A DNA stretch of 64,000 nt from positions 218,576 to 282,575 of the forward strand of contig CANNAC010000004.1 in assembly GCA_947502495.1 (NCBI GenBank). Direction: 5' to 3'. The translations under genes were made by a program, and so were the position numbers. This DNA is from an uncultured Flavobacteriaceae bacterium. GTDB taxonomy: Bacteria > Bacteroidota > Bacteroidia > Flavobacteriales > Flavobacteriaceae. Shown here one piece after another: positions 16,982 to 25,173 of the stretch (position 1 is its first letter; each line of letters begins with the position of its first letter). The notes under the pieces were generated by a model. That model was given only the letters and a program-made list of their open reading frames with translations, ran no database searches and had not been told where the DNA came from.

Positions 16982-19252
16982 ATGGCATTCGATATTGATA
17001 TGATCAAGAAGGTTTATGCACAAATGGCAGAACGCGTGGATAAAGCACGTGAAGTTGTTGGTAAGCCGTTAACACTTTCAGAAAAAATACTATATAATCA
17101 CCTTTGGGATGGAAGTCCGACCGAGGCATTCACTAGAGGAAAAGATTATGTAGACTTTGCTCCAGATCGTATTGCTTGTCAAGATGCAACGGCACAAATG
17201 GCATTATTGCAATTTATGCAAGCTGGTAAGCCACAAGTAGCAGTACCAACTACGGTACATTGTGATCACTTAATTCAAGCAAAAGACGGAGCGACAACAG
17301 ATTTAAAACACGCAAACTCGGTAAGTAGTGAAGTGTTTGATTTTCTAGCTTCTGTATCTAATAAATATGGTATCGGTTTTTGGAAACCAGGAGCAGGAAT
17401 TATTCACCAAGTAGTACTTGAAAATTATGCATTTCCAGGAGGAATGATGATTGGTACCGATTCCCATACGGTAAATGCTGGTGGATTAGGTATGGTTGCT
17501 ATTGGAGTTGGTGGAGCAGATGCTGTAGATGTGATGGCAGGAATGGCTTGGGAGCTTAAATTCCCTAAATTAATAGGTGTTAAATTAACCGGAAAACTTT
17601 CAGGTTGGACAGCACCAAAAGATGTAATATTAAAGGTTGCTGGTATCGTTTCTGCAAAAGGAGGAACGGGAGCAATTGTAGAATATTTCGGACCAGGAGC
17701 CACTTCTATGTCTTGTACAGGAAAAGGAACTATTTGTAATATGGGAGCAGAAATTGGAGCTACCACATCTACATTTGGTTATGATGACTCTATGGAACGC
17801 TATTTACGTGCTACCGATAGAGCAGATGTTGCAGATGAAGCAAATAAAGTAAGAGAATATTTAACAGGAGATGCAGAAGTGTATGCAAATCCAGAACAAT
17901 ACTTTGATCAAGTTATTGAAATTAACTTATCCGAATTAGGACCATTATTAAATGGGCCTTTTACGCCAGATTTATCTACGCCTGTTGGTAAAAAAATGGG
18001 AGAACAAGCAAAAGCTAACGATTGGCCTTTAGCTGTAGAATGGGGTTTAATCGGTTCTTGTACCAACTCTTCGTATGAAGATTTATCCAGAGCATCTTCT
18101 ATTGCACAACAAGCTTTAGATAAAGGTTTAAAAATGAAATCAGAACTTGGTATTAACCCAGGATCTGAACAAGTAAGATATACCGCAGCTCGTGATGGTA
18201 TTTTAGGAATCTTTGAAAAACTAGACGCAAAAATATTCACGAATGCTTGTGGACCATGTATCGGACAATGGGCAAGATATAGTGATCCTAAAAATGCACC
18301 AAAAAATAGTATCGTACACTCGTTTAATAGAAACTTTGCGAAACGTGCGGATGGTAATCCAAATACACACGCTTTTGTAGCTTCACCTGAAATAACGGCA
18401 GCAATCGCCATTGCAGGTAGATTAGATTTTAATCCGTTAACAGATTCTTTAATTAATGAAGAAGGGCAAGAAGTAAGGTTCGATGAGCCAACAGGATGGG
18501 AATTACCTCCAAAAGGATTTGCAGTAGAAGATGCTGGTTTTGTTGAACCAGTTGCAGATGGTAGTAAAGTAGAAGTTTCTGTTAGTCCAACTTCAGAACG
18601 TTTACAATTACTTACACCATTTGAACCATTAGGGAATACCATTAATGGCGCTAAGCTATTAATTAAAGCTTTTGGAAAATGTACCACAGATCATATTTCT
18701 ATGGCTGGACCTTGGTTACGCTTTAGAGGACATCTAGATAATATTTCTAACAACTGTTTAATTGGGGCTGTAAATGCTTTTGGAAAGAAAACAAACTTTG
18801 TTAAAAATCAATTAACTGGTGATTTTGGTGGCGTGCCAGATACTGCAAGAGCATATAAAGCGGCAGGGATAAAAACGGTTGTTGTTGGAGATCATAATTA
18901 CGGAGAAGGTTCTTCTCGTGAACATGCAGCAATGGAGCCAAGACACTTAGGTGTTGCCGCAGTTATTGTAAAATCTTTTGCACGTATTCATGAAACAAAC
19001 CTTAAAAAACAAGGGATGTTAGGATTGACATTTGCTAACGAAGCAGATTACGATTTAATTCAAGAGGATGATACATTTAACTTTACAGATTTAAATGCAT
19101 TTGCACCCGGAAAACAATTAACATTAGAAGTGGTTCATGCAGATGGAACTAAAGATATTGTGATGTTGGATCACACCTATAACCAACCACAAATTGATTG
19201 GTATAATGAAGGTTCTGCCTTGAATTTAATCAAGAAGGAAAATAACTCCTAA
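16982..19252 (+). CDS. aconitate hydratase, mitochondrial/AcnA-type
   Basis: A 756-aa aconitase closely resembling the mitochondrial type. The iron-sulfur cluster ligands are Cys360 (IGSCTNSS) and Cys423/Cys426 (NACGPC); the 63- and 3-residue spacing equals that of mitochondrial aconitase. The C-terminal swivel domain carries [15 protein letters not shown]. It catalyses citrate to isocitrate in the TCA cycle. The start ATG at 16982 gives the family N-terminus [12 protein letters not shown]; a longer frame from 16913 is rejected. It lies directly downstream of acnB, an unrelated-domain-order isozyme with the same reaction. Confidence 0.95.
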   Translation: MAFDIDMIKKVYAQMAERVDKAREVVGKPLTLSEKILYNHLWDGSPTEAFTRGKDYVDFAPDRIACQDATAQMALLQFMQAGKPQVAVPTTVHCDHLIQAKDGATTDLKHANSVSSEVFDFLASVSNKYGIGFWKPGAGIIHQVVLENYAFPGGMMIGTDSHTVNAGGLGMVAIGVGGADAVDVMAGMAWELKFPKLIGVKLTGKLSGWTAPKDVILKVAGIVSAKGGTGAIVEYFGPGATSMSCTGKGTICNMGAEIGATTSTFGYDDSMERYLRATDRADVADEANKVREYLTGDAEVYANPEQYFDQVIEINLSELGPLLNGPFTPDLSTPVGKKMGEQAKANDWPLAVEWGLIGSCTNSSYEDLSRASSIAQQALDKGLKMKSELGINPGSEQVRYTAARDGILGIFEKLDAKIFTNACGPCIGQWARYSDPKNAPKNSIVHSFNRNFAKRADGNPNTHAFVASPEITAAIAIAGRLDFNPLTDSLINEEGQEVRFDEPTGWELPPKGFAVEDAGFVEPVADGSKVEVSVSPTSERLQLLTPFEPLGNTINGAKLLIKAFGKCTTDHISMAGPWLRFRGHLDNISNNCLIGAVNAFGKKTNFVKNQLTGDFGGVPDTARAYKAAGIKTVVVGDHNYGEGSSREHAAMEPRHLGVAAVIVKSFARIHETNLKKQGMLGLTFANEADYDLIQEDDTFNFTDLNAFAPGKQLTLEVVHADGTKDIVMLDHTYNQPQIDWYNEGSALNLIKKENNS

Positions 19253-19282
19253 CATATTCGTTAAAAGAATATGAATATATTG

Positions 19283-19316
19283 AAAACTCCTAAAGAAATT
19301 TAGGAGTTTTTTTGTG
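19283..19316 (+). terminator. rho-independent terminator of the aconitase gene
   Basis: A perfect 12-bp stem (AAAACTCCTAAA at 19283-19294 with TTTAGGAGTTTT at 19299-19310), a GAAA tetraloop and a T-run. Confidence 0.92.
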
Positions 19317-19378
19317 CTTATGTGTAAGTTTTTATGACAATCCACGACCATTAATCAAATCCTTTAAATAAAATAACG

Positions 19379-20050
19379 ATGAATTCACTTTGGTTTTTTG
19401 ACGATGTAAATCTCTTTAAAGTACTATGTCCTCATAAATTTAAAACCTATAAGAAAGCGCATAGTTTTGATGCTTATAAGAAGAAGGATTATATCTATTT
19501 TGAAGAAGATTCCGCCAACAAAGTATACCTAATAGAAAAAGGAAAAGTAAAGATTGGTTACTACAATGAAGAAGGAGATGAAATAGTAAAAGCAATCTTA
19601 ACTCGAGGAGAACTGTTTGGGGAAAAAGCAATTTTAGGACAAATCACCAGAAAAGAGTTTGCACAATCGGTAGATAACCTAACTTCTATTTGTCCTATTG
19701 GTGTTGATACCATGCATGATTTAATGCGAGACAATCAAACCTTCAGTTTTAAAATATATAAGTTTATCGGATTTAAATTTCAAAAACTAGAACGAAGATT
19801 ACAATTACTTTTATTTAAAGATACTAAATCCCGTTTAAAAGAATTTTTAAATGAGTTATGTGATGAATATGGTTATAACTGTCCTAAAACAGGAGATCAT
19901 GTCATTAAACATCCATATACACAAAAGGATATTGCTTCCTTAATAGGCACTTCAAGACCGACATTAAATATCCTTTTAAATGAATTAAAAGAAGAGAAAG
20001 TGCTTGATTTCAATAGAAAAGAAATAAGAATTTATAAAAAAAGCGCTTAG
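19379..20050 (+). CDS. Crp/Fnr-family transcriptional regulator
   Basis: A 223-aa protein with an N-terminal cyclic-nucleotide-binding-like domain (residues ~25-130, KVYLIEKGKVKIGYYNEEGDE and GELFGEKAI) and a C-terminal winged helix (YTQKDIASLIGTSRPTLNILLNEL, about residues 178-215). There is no N-terminal cysteine cluster of the Fnr type, so an iron-sulfur oxygen sensor is unlikely; the ligand is unknown. A palindrome with Crp-like geometry lies immediately after its stop codon. It stands alone between terminators and the next gene. Confidence 0.92.
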   Translation: MNSLWFFDDVNLFKVLCPHKFKTYKKAHSFDAYKKKDYIYFEEDSANKVYLIEKGKVKIGYYNEEGDEIVKAILTRGELFGEKAILGQITRKEFAQSVDNLTSICPIGVDTMHDLMRDNQTFSFKIYKFIGFKFQKLERRLQLLLFKDTKSRLKEFLNELCDEYGYNCPKTGDHVIKHPYTQKDIASLIGTSRPTLNILLNELKEEKVLDFNRKEIRIYKKSA

Positions 20051-20066
20051 TGTTAGCTGGCTAACA
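20051..20066. promoter_or_regulatory. 16-bp palindrome, candidate Crp/Fnr-type operator
   Basis: TGTTAGCTGGCTAACA is a perfect inverted repeat apart from its central TG. The layout TGTTA-N6-TAACA has the same half-site length and spacing as the E. coli CRP site TGTGA-N6-TCACA. It begins right after the regulator's stop codon and lies 57 bp before the RskA-like lipoprotein gene. It has no T-run, so it is not a terminator. Operator function is inferred. Confidence 0.5.
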
Positions 20067-20087
20067 TTTAGTTATTGCTATAAGATA

Positions 20088-20095
20088 TAATTTTG
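20088..20095 (+). promoter_or_regulatory. -7 element upstream of RskA-like lipoprotein gene
   Basis: TAATTTTG fits TAnnTTTG and is 27 bp before the start at 20123. No TTG lies 19-21 bp upstream, and the palindrome at 20051-20066 occupies the -33 area, compatible with control by a bound activator. Confidence 0.5.
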
Positions 20096-20122
20096 ACCTA
20101 TAAATAATAAAATTATAAAGCA

Positions 20123-20998
20123 ATGATTAGAAAAACAATTTTAGCAGTTATGGCATTAGGGATTTTTGCCACTTCATGCAGTAGTGATGACGATAATAAC
20201 AGCACTCCTTCAACAGCAGATTTAACATTAAACCTAGCAGGTTTAGAAGCACTAGGATCCGATTTCGTTTACGAAGGATGGATTATTGTAGACGGTTCTC
20301 CGGTTTCTACAGGAACTTTTACAGACGTAACTTTTCCAAAAACATTTACAGTAGATGCGACACAATTAACAGCAGCAACAACATTTGTATTGTCTATTGA
20401 ACCAGCAGTAGATGCTGATCCTGCACCAGCAGCAACAAAAATTTTAGCTGGAGATTTTTCAGGGACTTCTGCAAATGTAAATTCTAATTTAGTAGCAGAT
20501 TTTTCTGCAGCAACAGGAACATACATTTTAGCGACTCCTACAGATACGGATGATACTAATGAAGCTAGTGGTGTTTGGTTTTTAGATAACACTTCTGGAA
20601 CAGCAGTAACAGGGTTAGACTTACCAGCACTTGCAGATGGATGGAAATATGAAGGTTGGGCGGTAATTGACGGTACACCAGTAAGTACAGGAACTTTTAC
20701 AGATGCTGCAATGGCAGATGATAACGCAGCAACATCACCATTTAAAGGAGATGCTGGAAATGGTCCAGGATATCCAGGAGAAGACTTTTTGCAAAATGCA
20801 CCAGCAGGAATGACATTTCCTACAGACTTAAAAGGAGCAACTATCGTTGTTTCTGTAGAACCTAGTCCAGATAATAGTGCAGCACCATTTACATTAAAAC
20901 CATTAGCACATGTGGTTCCTGCAGACGCAATGAACCATACAACTATTGCAATGGGAGCGGGACCTGTAGTATCTCTTTCAGGATCGGTAACTAGATAA
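20123..20998 (+). CDS. lipoprotein with two RskA C-terminal-like domains
   Basis: A 291-aa protein with a lipoprotein signal (MIRKTILAVMALGIFATSC). It contains two related domains, each with the pattern YEGW..(V)DG(S/T)PVSTGTFTD followed by a V(L/V)S(I/V)EP strand, at about residues 45-130 and 180-270. This pattern resembles the extracytoplasmic domain of RskA-type anti-sigma factors, but there is no transmembrane helix or cytosolic sigma-binding part. It is probably a free envelope lipoprotein; function unknown. The low charge and Ala/Thr-rich composition fit a secreted protein. Confidence 0.75.
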   Translation: MIRKTILAVMALGIFATSCSSDDDNNSTPSTADLTLNLAGLEALGSDFVYEGWIIVDGSPVSTGTFTDVTFPKTFTVDATQLTAATTFVLSIEPAVDADPAPAATKILAGDFSGTSANVNSNLVADFSAATGTYILATPTDTDDTNEASGVWFLDNTSGTAVTGLDLPALADGWKYEGWAVIDGTPVSTGTFTDAAMADDNAATSPFKGDAGNGPGYPGEDFLQNAPAGMTFPTDLKGATIVVSVEPSPDNSAAPFTLKPLAHVVPADAMNHTTIAMGAGPVVSLSGSVTR

Positions 20999-21080
20999 AT
21001 AATAATAGAGGTTTAATCCTTGTTTTTTGTTAGATTTGAAGCGTTGTTTACTTATAAATAACGCTTCATTTTGTTTTATT

Positions 21081-21632
21081 ATGAATACATCAAAACTTAA
21101 AAATATACTCTTTTTTGTAATCATTGTTCTTCTGATTATACCGCAAACAAGAAAACCCATACAAGTTATGCTACATAAAGGTTTTGCTTTGTTCAGTCCT
21201 TCTGTTAAAACGGAAGCGGATAGTAAGGTGGTACACTATGCTAGTTGGCAATTACGAGATATAGAAGGAAATACGGTGAATTTTAAAGATTTAAAAGGAA
21301 AGGTAGTGCTAATAAATTTCTGGGCTACTTGGTGTCCGCCTTGTATTGCAGAAATGCCTAACCTTCAGAAGTTGCATGATGCCTATAAAGATAAGGTCGT
21401 GTTTCTATTTGTTTCCAACGAAAAAAAGGAAAAAATAGATGCCTTTTTATCTAAAAACAAGTATTCGTTTAACGTGTTTAGTCCTTTAGAGAATCCTTCA
21501 GAATTTGAAGTATCCAGTATTCCTAGAACATTGCTAATAAACAAAGAAGGAAAAATTATAATAGATAAGGAAGGTGCTGCAAATTGGAATAGTGAAACCG
21601 TTAGAGAAACACTGGATAATTTACTAAAATAG
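21081..21632 (+). CDS. TlpA-like membrane-anchored thioredoxin-fold protein
   Basis: A 183-aa protein with an N-terminal membrane anchor (residues ~7-24) and a thioredoxin domain carrying the redox motif WCPPC (FWATWCPPCIAEMPNL, near residue 92) and the cis-proline segment SSIPRTLLINKEG. It is predicted to face the periplasm and to reduce or transfer disulfides, for example in cytochrome maturation or redox defence. The ATG at 21081 gives the shortest frame with an intact anchor; a longer frame from 21027 is rejected. Confidence 0.88.
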   Translation: MNTSKLKNILFFVIIVLLIIPQTRKPIQVMLHKGFALFSPSVKTEADSKVVHYASWQLRDIEGNTVNFKDLKGKVVLINFWATWCPPCIAEMPNLQKLHDAYKDKVVFLFVSNEKKEKIDAFLSKNKYSFNVFSPLENPSEFEVSSIPRTLLINKEGKIIIDKEGAANWNSETVRETLDNLLK

Positions 21633-21648
21633 AAAGGTGTAAAAATAG

Positions 21649-21680
21649 AAAAAGAGAAGCCAACTCGGACTTCCCTTTTT
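21649..21680 (+). terminator. terminator after the TlpA-like gene
   Basis: An 11-bp stem with one mismatch (AAAAAGAGAAG at 21649-21659 with CTTCCCTTTTT at 21670-21680). Flanking A and T runs let it act in both directions, also for the minus-strand genes to the right. Confidence 0.7.
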
Positions 21681-21706
21681 CAAAAAAAACGAATTAATAG
21701 CTTCTT

Positions 21707-21763
21707 TTATTTCTTAATGAAACGTTTCATGTTTTTGGCTAAAATTATTTCCATAGGCGCTAG
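21707..21763 (-). pseudogene. relic of a T9SS sorting-domain C-terminus
   Basis: Directly after, and in frame with, the stop codon of the small lipoprotein gene (21764) lie 18 codons reading LAPMEIILAKNMKRFIKK followed by TAA. The last residues match the end of the T9SS protein at 22202 (KTVKRFIKK), and the surrounding ~33 bp of DNA differ at only about two positions from that gene's 3' end at 22192-22224. This is best read as a duplicated fragment of a sorting-domain gene end. Confidence 0.55.
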
Positions 21764-22120
21764 TTATGATTGTAAATTAAGAACAATTTCCTGTTCTGTT
21801 ATCCCTCCAAAACCATCGGAAGCCACGACTAAAATGGTGTTTTCTCCAGATAAAAATAGGTTGTATTCAATGATGTACGTTAAAGTATTAAGATCTTCAA
21901 TTATCAAATCGCCATTTAAGTAAACGGCATAGATAACTTCGTGGTTATCTGGATCTACAGAGGCAGTCCAATTAATAGTTAAACCTGTGTTTGTTTCTGC
22001 TCCTTGAGTTACTGTAAAAGCACTTGGATTATTATTAATTGTTGGTTGGTTATCATCTGAATTACAGCTAAAAACCAATAGTATTAAGCTGGTTAAAAAT
22101 AATATTTTAAGAGTTTTCAT
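21764..22120 (-). CDS. small lipoprotein with a fibronectin III/cadherin-like beta-sandwich
   Basis: A 118-aa protein with a lipoprotein signal (MKTLKILFLTSLILLVFSC) and one beta-sandwich domain (SAFTVTQGAETNTGLTINW ... DPDNHEVIYAVYLNGDL ... NTILVVASDGFGG). The sequence resembles FnIII or cadherin-like repeats of surface proteins. The short length suggests it is what remains of, or a minimal version of, a larger surface protein, given the sorting-tail relic after its stop. Confidence 0.7.
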   Translation of the reverse strand: MKTLKILFLTSLILLVFSCNSDDNQPTINNNPSAFTVTQGAETNTGLTINWTASVDPDNHEVIYAVYLNGDLIIEDLNTLTYIIEYNLFLSGENTILVVASDGFGGITEQEIVLNLQS

Positions 22121-22201
22121 GATTTTTTTAAGTTAGATTGTTAAATATAAGGGAACTCTTCATTAGACTTCTCTTTATAAAGAGTTGATAAATAGCTTCT
22201 T

Positions 22202-24280
22202 TTATTTCTTAATAAAACGTTTTACCGTTTTGGAATTATCTTTAGATATTATTTTTAAAATATACATGCCTTGCAATAAGTTGGAAACATCTATCGTTTT
22301 TGTTTCCGCTTTTAAAACTTCTTTTCCTAAAATGGAATAGATGGTAACAGCTTCAATATCTTCACTAGATTTTATGTTTAAAGTTGCACGTGTCGGGTTT
22401 GGATATATTGAAATGTCATTAGTTTGCTCATAGAAATCTTGAGTATTTAAGGAGAAATTTGAACATTCTGTATTATATTGATAAAACTCTGTTATTGTAT
22501 CTTTCATTGAATTATTTAAACTAAAAGCAGGGTCATCTACAAAAACACAAGTTAACATAGGCGAACCAGCAGTTTCTATAAACAAATTATTGGCTACATT
22601 GGTGCCTGTTCTCAAATCAATATTAGTTAATATGCTTCCATTTGAATATATGTAATTGATATTTGTATTAGTTGACAAGTCTAAATTTGTTATATTATTT
22701 ACGTATTGTGCTTCAAAATATTGTAGGCTAGTATTGGTTGATAAATCAATATCTATTAAACTCGTTTCACTAATATTAAGTGTAGTTATTGAGCTTAAAC
22801 CGTTAATATTTAATGACGTTAAAGGATTATCTCTAACATGCAATCCTGTTAAAGACCTATTAGCTCTAAGATCCATAGTTGAGACATTGTTATAACTTAA
22901 ATCTAGGTTAGTGGCATTTACGAATGCTTGCAGTCCTGTAATATCTTGGATTCCGCTAGTGCTGAGATAAAGACCTACTGTATAATCTCTAGCTTCCGCT
23001 ACTTGTATTTCTGAATCTCCATTGCTGTTTATCGATGTATTATTTAATAAGCTAGTCCTTAAAGCAATATCTGGTATATTGACATTCGCTGTATTACAAT
23101 TAAGTGAAAAAATGGTATAGGCATTAATATTTGTCCAATTTGTATTACTGTAACTCACATCATCAACCTCAATACAATACAAACCGTAATTATTTAGCAC
23201 ATTAAAATTAGCAGTACTTATATTAGAATTATTACCATTTTGAATATTTAGAGTTATTAATTGATTGTTATTTGCCTCTAAACTTGTTAAAGCTGTATTG
23301 CTAGACACATCTAAATGTTCTAAATTATTATTACTAATATCTAAACCTGATATGTTTACAAATGCTTCTAAACCTTTGCTATTACCAATGTTTAGATTTG
23401 CCACATTAATTGTACCAGTATAATTTATAGCTTCTGCAGGTTGTATTTCCGAATCTGAATTAGTATTTATAGTAGCATCACTTACCAAAGCTGTTTTTAA
23501 GTTAGCGTCTGGAATATCTACTACCAAGCCATTATTATACAATGCATTTACTTCGGCAGCTGTAATTTTACGCTCAAAATAATAAATATCATCCATTACT
23601 CCGTCATATCTATTATTACCAGTTGTGCCTCCTGTTAAAGCATTATATAAATCTCCACTATTTAACATGCCAACTTCCTGAACACCATTAAAAGGGACAG
23701 TCGTTAAGACAATGTCAAGTTCTAGAACATTATCAATGTATAATTGCTTGATATATTGTTGATCAACTCCATCATTTTCCTTTCCAACAATTGCTACAAT
23801 ATGGTGCCAATTATTATCTAAAACATTACTAGATATATATTGGTTGTCTGGAAAACTACCACATGAATAACCATAAGCGCAAAAATAACCTGTCTTATAA
23901 GATATTGAATTACCATTAAGTCCTAAAATCCAACCATTTTCTTGAACATTATCGTATTGATGAAATAAAATACCGTCTGTCGTCGATTTGATCCAAAAAC
24001 TTAGGGATAATTGGTTACCAGGATAACCAGAACGGTTTGGCATTAAACCCATGTTATAATGTCCGTTATTTAAGTCGACAGCAGAATTTGAATTACCAAA
24101 ACGGTCGTCTACAAAAGTTGGAGTCCCATATCCTGTGTTTACAACTAAATCATAATTACTACTTGCTTGATTTGTTATATCGCCATTTGTAAAGGAATAA
24201 TGCTTAGTTGCATCTGATGGAAATTGCGCAAAAGCATAACTACTAATAAATAGTAGTAAAAAAAGTAATCGTGTTTTCAT
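22202..24280 (-). CDS. secreted LamG / leucine-rich-repeat protein with T9SS type A sorting tail
   Basis: A 692-aa protein with signal peptide MKTRLLFLLLFISSYAFAQ; the frame continues upstream to 24310 but the signal fixes the start at about 24280. A LamG/concanavalin-like domain covers about residues 20-235 (LSLSFWIKS, NNWHHIVAIVGKEND). Two blocks of irregular leucine-rich repeats follow (VNISGLDISNNNLEHLDVSSN, then LSYNNVSTMDLRAN). The last ~85 residues are a T9SS sorting domain (ISIYPNPTRATLNI ... GMYILKIISKD). It is exported and probably attached to the cell surface as an adhesin or glycan binder. It lies downstream of a LytTR regulator and sensor kinase on the same strand. Confidence 0.85.
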   Translation of the reverse strand: MKTRLLFLLLFISSYAFAQFPSDATKHYSFTNGDITNQASSNYDLVVNTGYGTPTFVDDRFGNSNSAVDLNNGHYNMGLMPNRSGYPGNQLSLSFWIKSTTDGILFHQYDNVQENGWILGLNGNSISYKTGYFCAYGYSCGSFPDNQYISSNVLDNNWHHIVAIVGKENDGVDQQYIKQLYIDNVLELDIVLTTVPFNGVQEVGMLNSGDLYNALTGGTTGNNRYDGVMDDIYYFERKITAAEVNALYNNGLVVDIPDANLKTALVSDATINTNSDSEIQPAEAINYTGTINVANLNIGNSKGLEAFVNISGLDISNNNLEHLDVSSNTALTSLEANNNQLITLNIQNGNNSNISTANFNVLNNYGLYCIEVDDVSYSNTNWTNINAYTIFSLNCNTANVNIPDIALRTSLLNNTSINSNGDSEIQVAEARDYTVGLYLSTSGIQDITGLQAFVNATNLDLSYNNVSTMDLRANRSLTGLHVRDNPLTSLNINGLSSITTLNISETSLIDIDLSTNTSLQYFEAQYVNNITNLDLSTNTNINYIYSNGSILTNIDLRTGTNVANNLFIETAGSPMLTCVFVDDPAFSLNNSMKDTITEFYQYNTECSNFSLNTQDFYEQTNDISIYPNPTRATLNIKSSEDIEAVTIYSILGKEVLKAETKTIDVSNLLQGMYILKIISKDNSKTVKRFIKK

Positions 24281-24410
24281 AATAAATTGGGTTTTATAAT
24301 TATGAAACAAAAATCACTAATCGTTGTAAGAAAATTTTTATTTTTTTTGTGAACGGTAAGGTTTTACTAATGAATGGGAAATAAAAATGGTTTTTAGTTT
24401 TTCAGTATAA

Positions 24411-25163
24411 TTAAAAGACTCTATTAATAATTTCCATGAAATCCTCTTTACGTTCACGAGCAATAGGAATACTTTTATTATTACTCATAATGACTTGTAA
24501 ACCATCTTTTTTGGTAATCTCATTCATGTATTTTAAATTGATAAGAAAGGAGCGATGGGGTTTATAAAACAATGGTTTATTGCTTAGTTGTTCTGTAAAG
24601 TGTTTTAACGTTTTGCAAATGAGTTCTGTTTTACCATTATGTAAATACACTTTGGTGTAGGCGCCATCTGCTTCAAAAAATAAAATATCTTCATAAGAAA
24701 CAAACCGAATACCTTTAGGTACTTCTAAAGCAATTTTATTTAATGCTAACTGCTCAAAATTACGCTCTAGATTGATTAGTTTTTCTTTTATGAAATTTTC
24801 CTCAATATTATTAGAGGCTTTAGAAACAGCAGTTTTTATTTCTTCAATATCTATTGGTTTTAAAAGGTAGTCTACAGCAGATAATTTAAATGCTTCTATG
24901 GCATAATGGCCATAAGCAGTAGTGAATATGATTTGAAAATGGATCGGCTCGTTTTTAAAAAACTCTAAAATTTGTAATCCAGAATGGTTAGGCATTTCAA
25001 TATCTAAAAATACAATATCTGGTTTTTCGGTTTTAATTATAGACACGCCATCCTTTAAGTTTTCAGCTTCAAGAATCGTTTTAACTTCTGGGCATTCTTC
25101 CTTAATTATCGTGCTTAGTATTCTTCTAGCTCGTTTTTCGTCATCTATAATTATTGCTTTCAT
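24411..25163 (-). CDS. LytTR-family response regulator
   Basis: A 250-aa protein with a receiver domain (phosphoacceptor Asp54 in FLDIEM, conserved IIDDE at the start, TTAYGHYAIEAF) and a C-terminal LytTR DNA-binding domain (residues ~145-248, ending in the LKYMNEITKKDGLQVIMSN region). It starts 10 bp after the sensor kinase gene ends, so the pair forms an operon. LytTR regulators usually bind direct repeats upstream of extracellular or surface-protein genes. Confidence 0.93.
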   Translation of the reverse strand: MKAIIIDDEKRARRILSTIIKEECPEVKTILEAENLKDGVSIIKTEKPDIVFLDIEMPNHSGLQILEFFKNEPIHFQIIFTTAYGHYAIEAFKLSAVDYLLKPIDIEEIKTAVSKASNNIEENFIKEKLINLERNFEQLALNKIALEVPKGIRFVSYEDILFFEADGAYTKVYLHNGKTELICKTLKHFTEQLSNKPLFYKPHRSFLINLKYMNEITKKDGLQVIMSNNKSIPIARERKEDFMEIINRVF

Positions 25164-25173
25164 TACTTTAAGT

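Noticed and set aside
17908..18687. 259-codon open frame on the minus strand
   Set aside because: It is antisense to the highly conserved aconitase gene; its translation has no recognisable motif and results from the codon bias of that gene.
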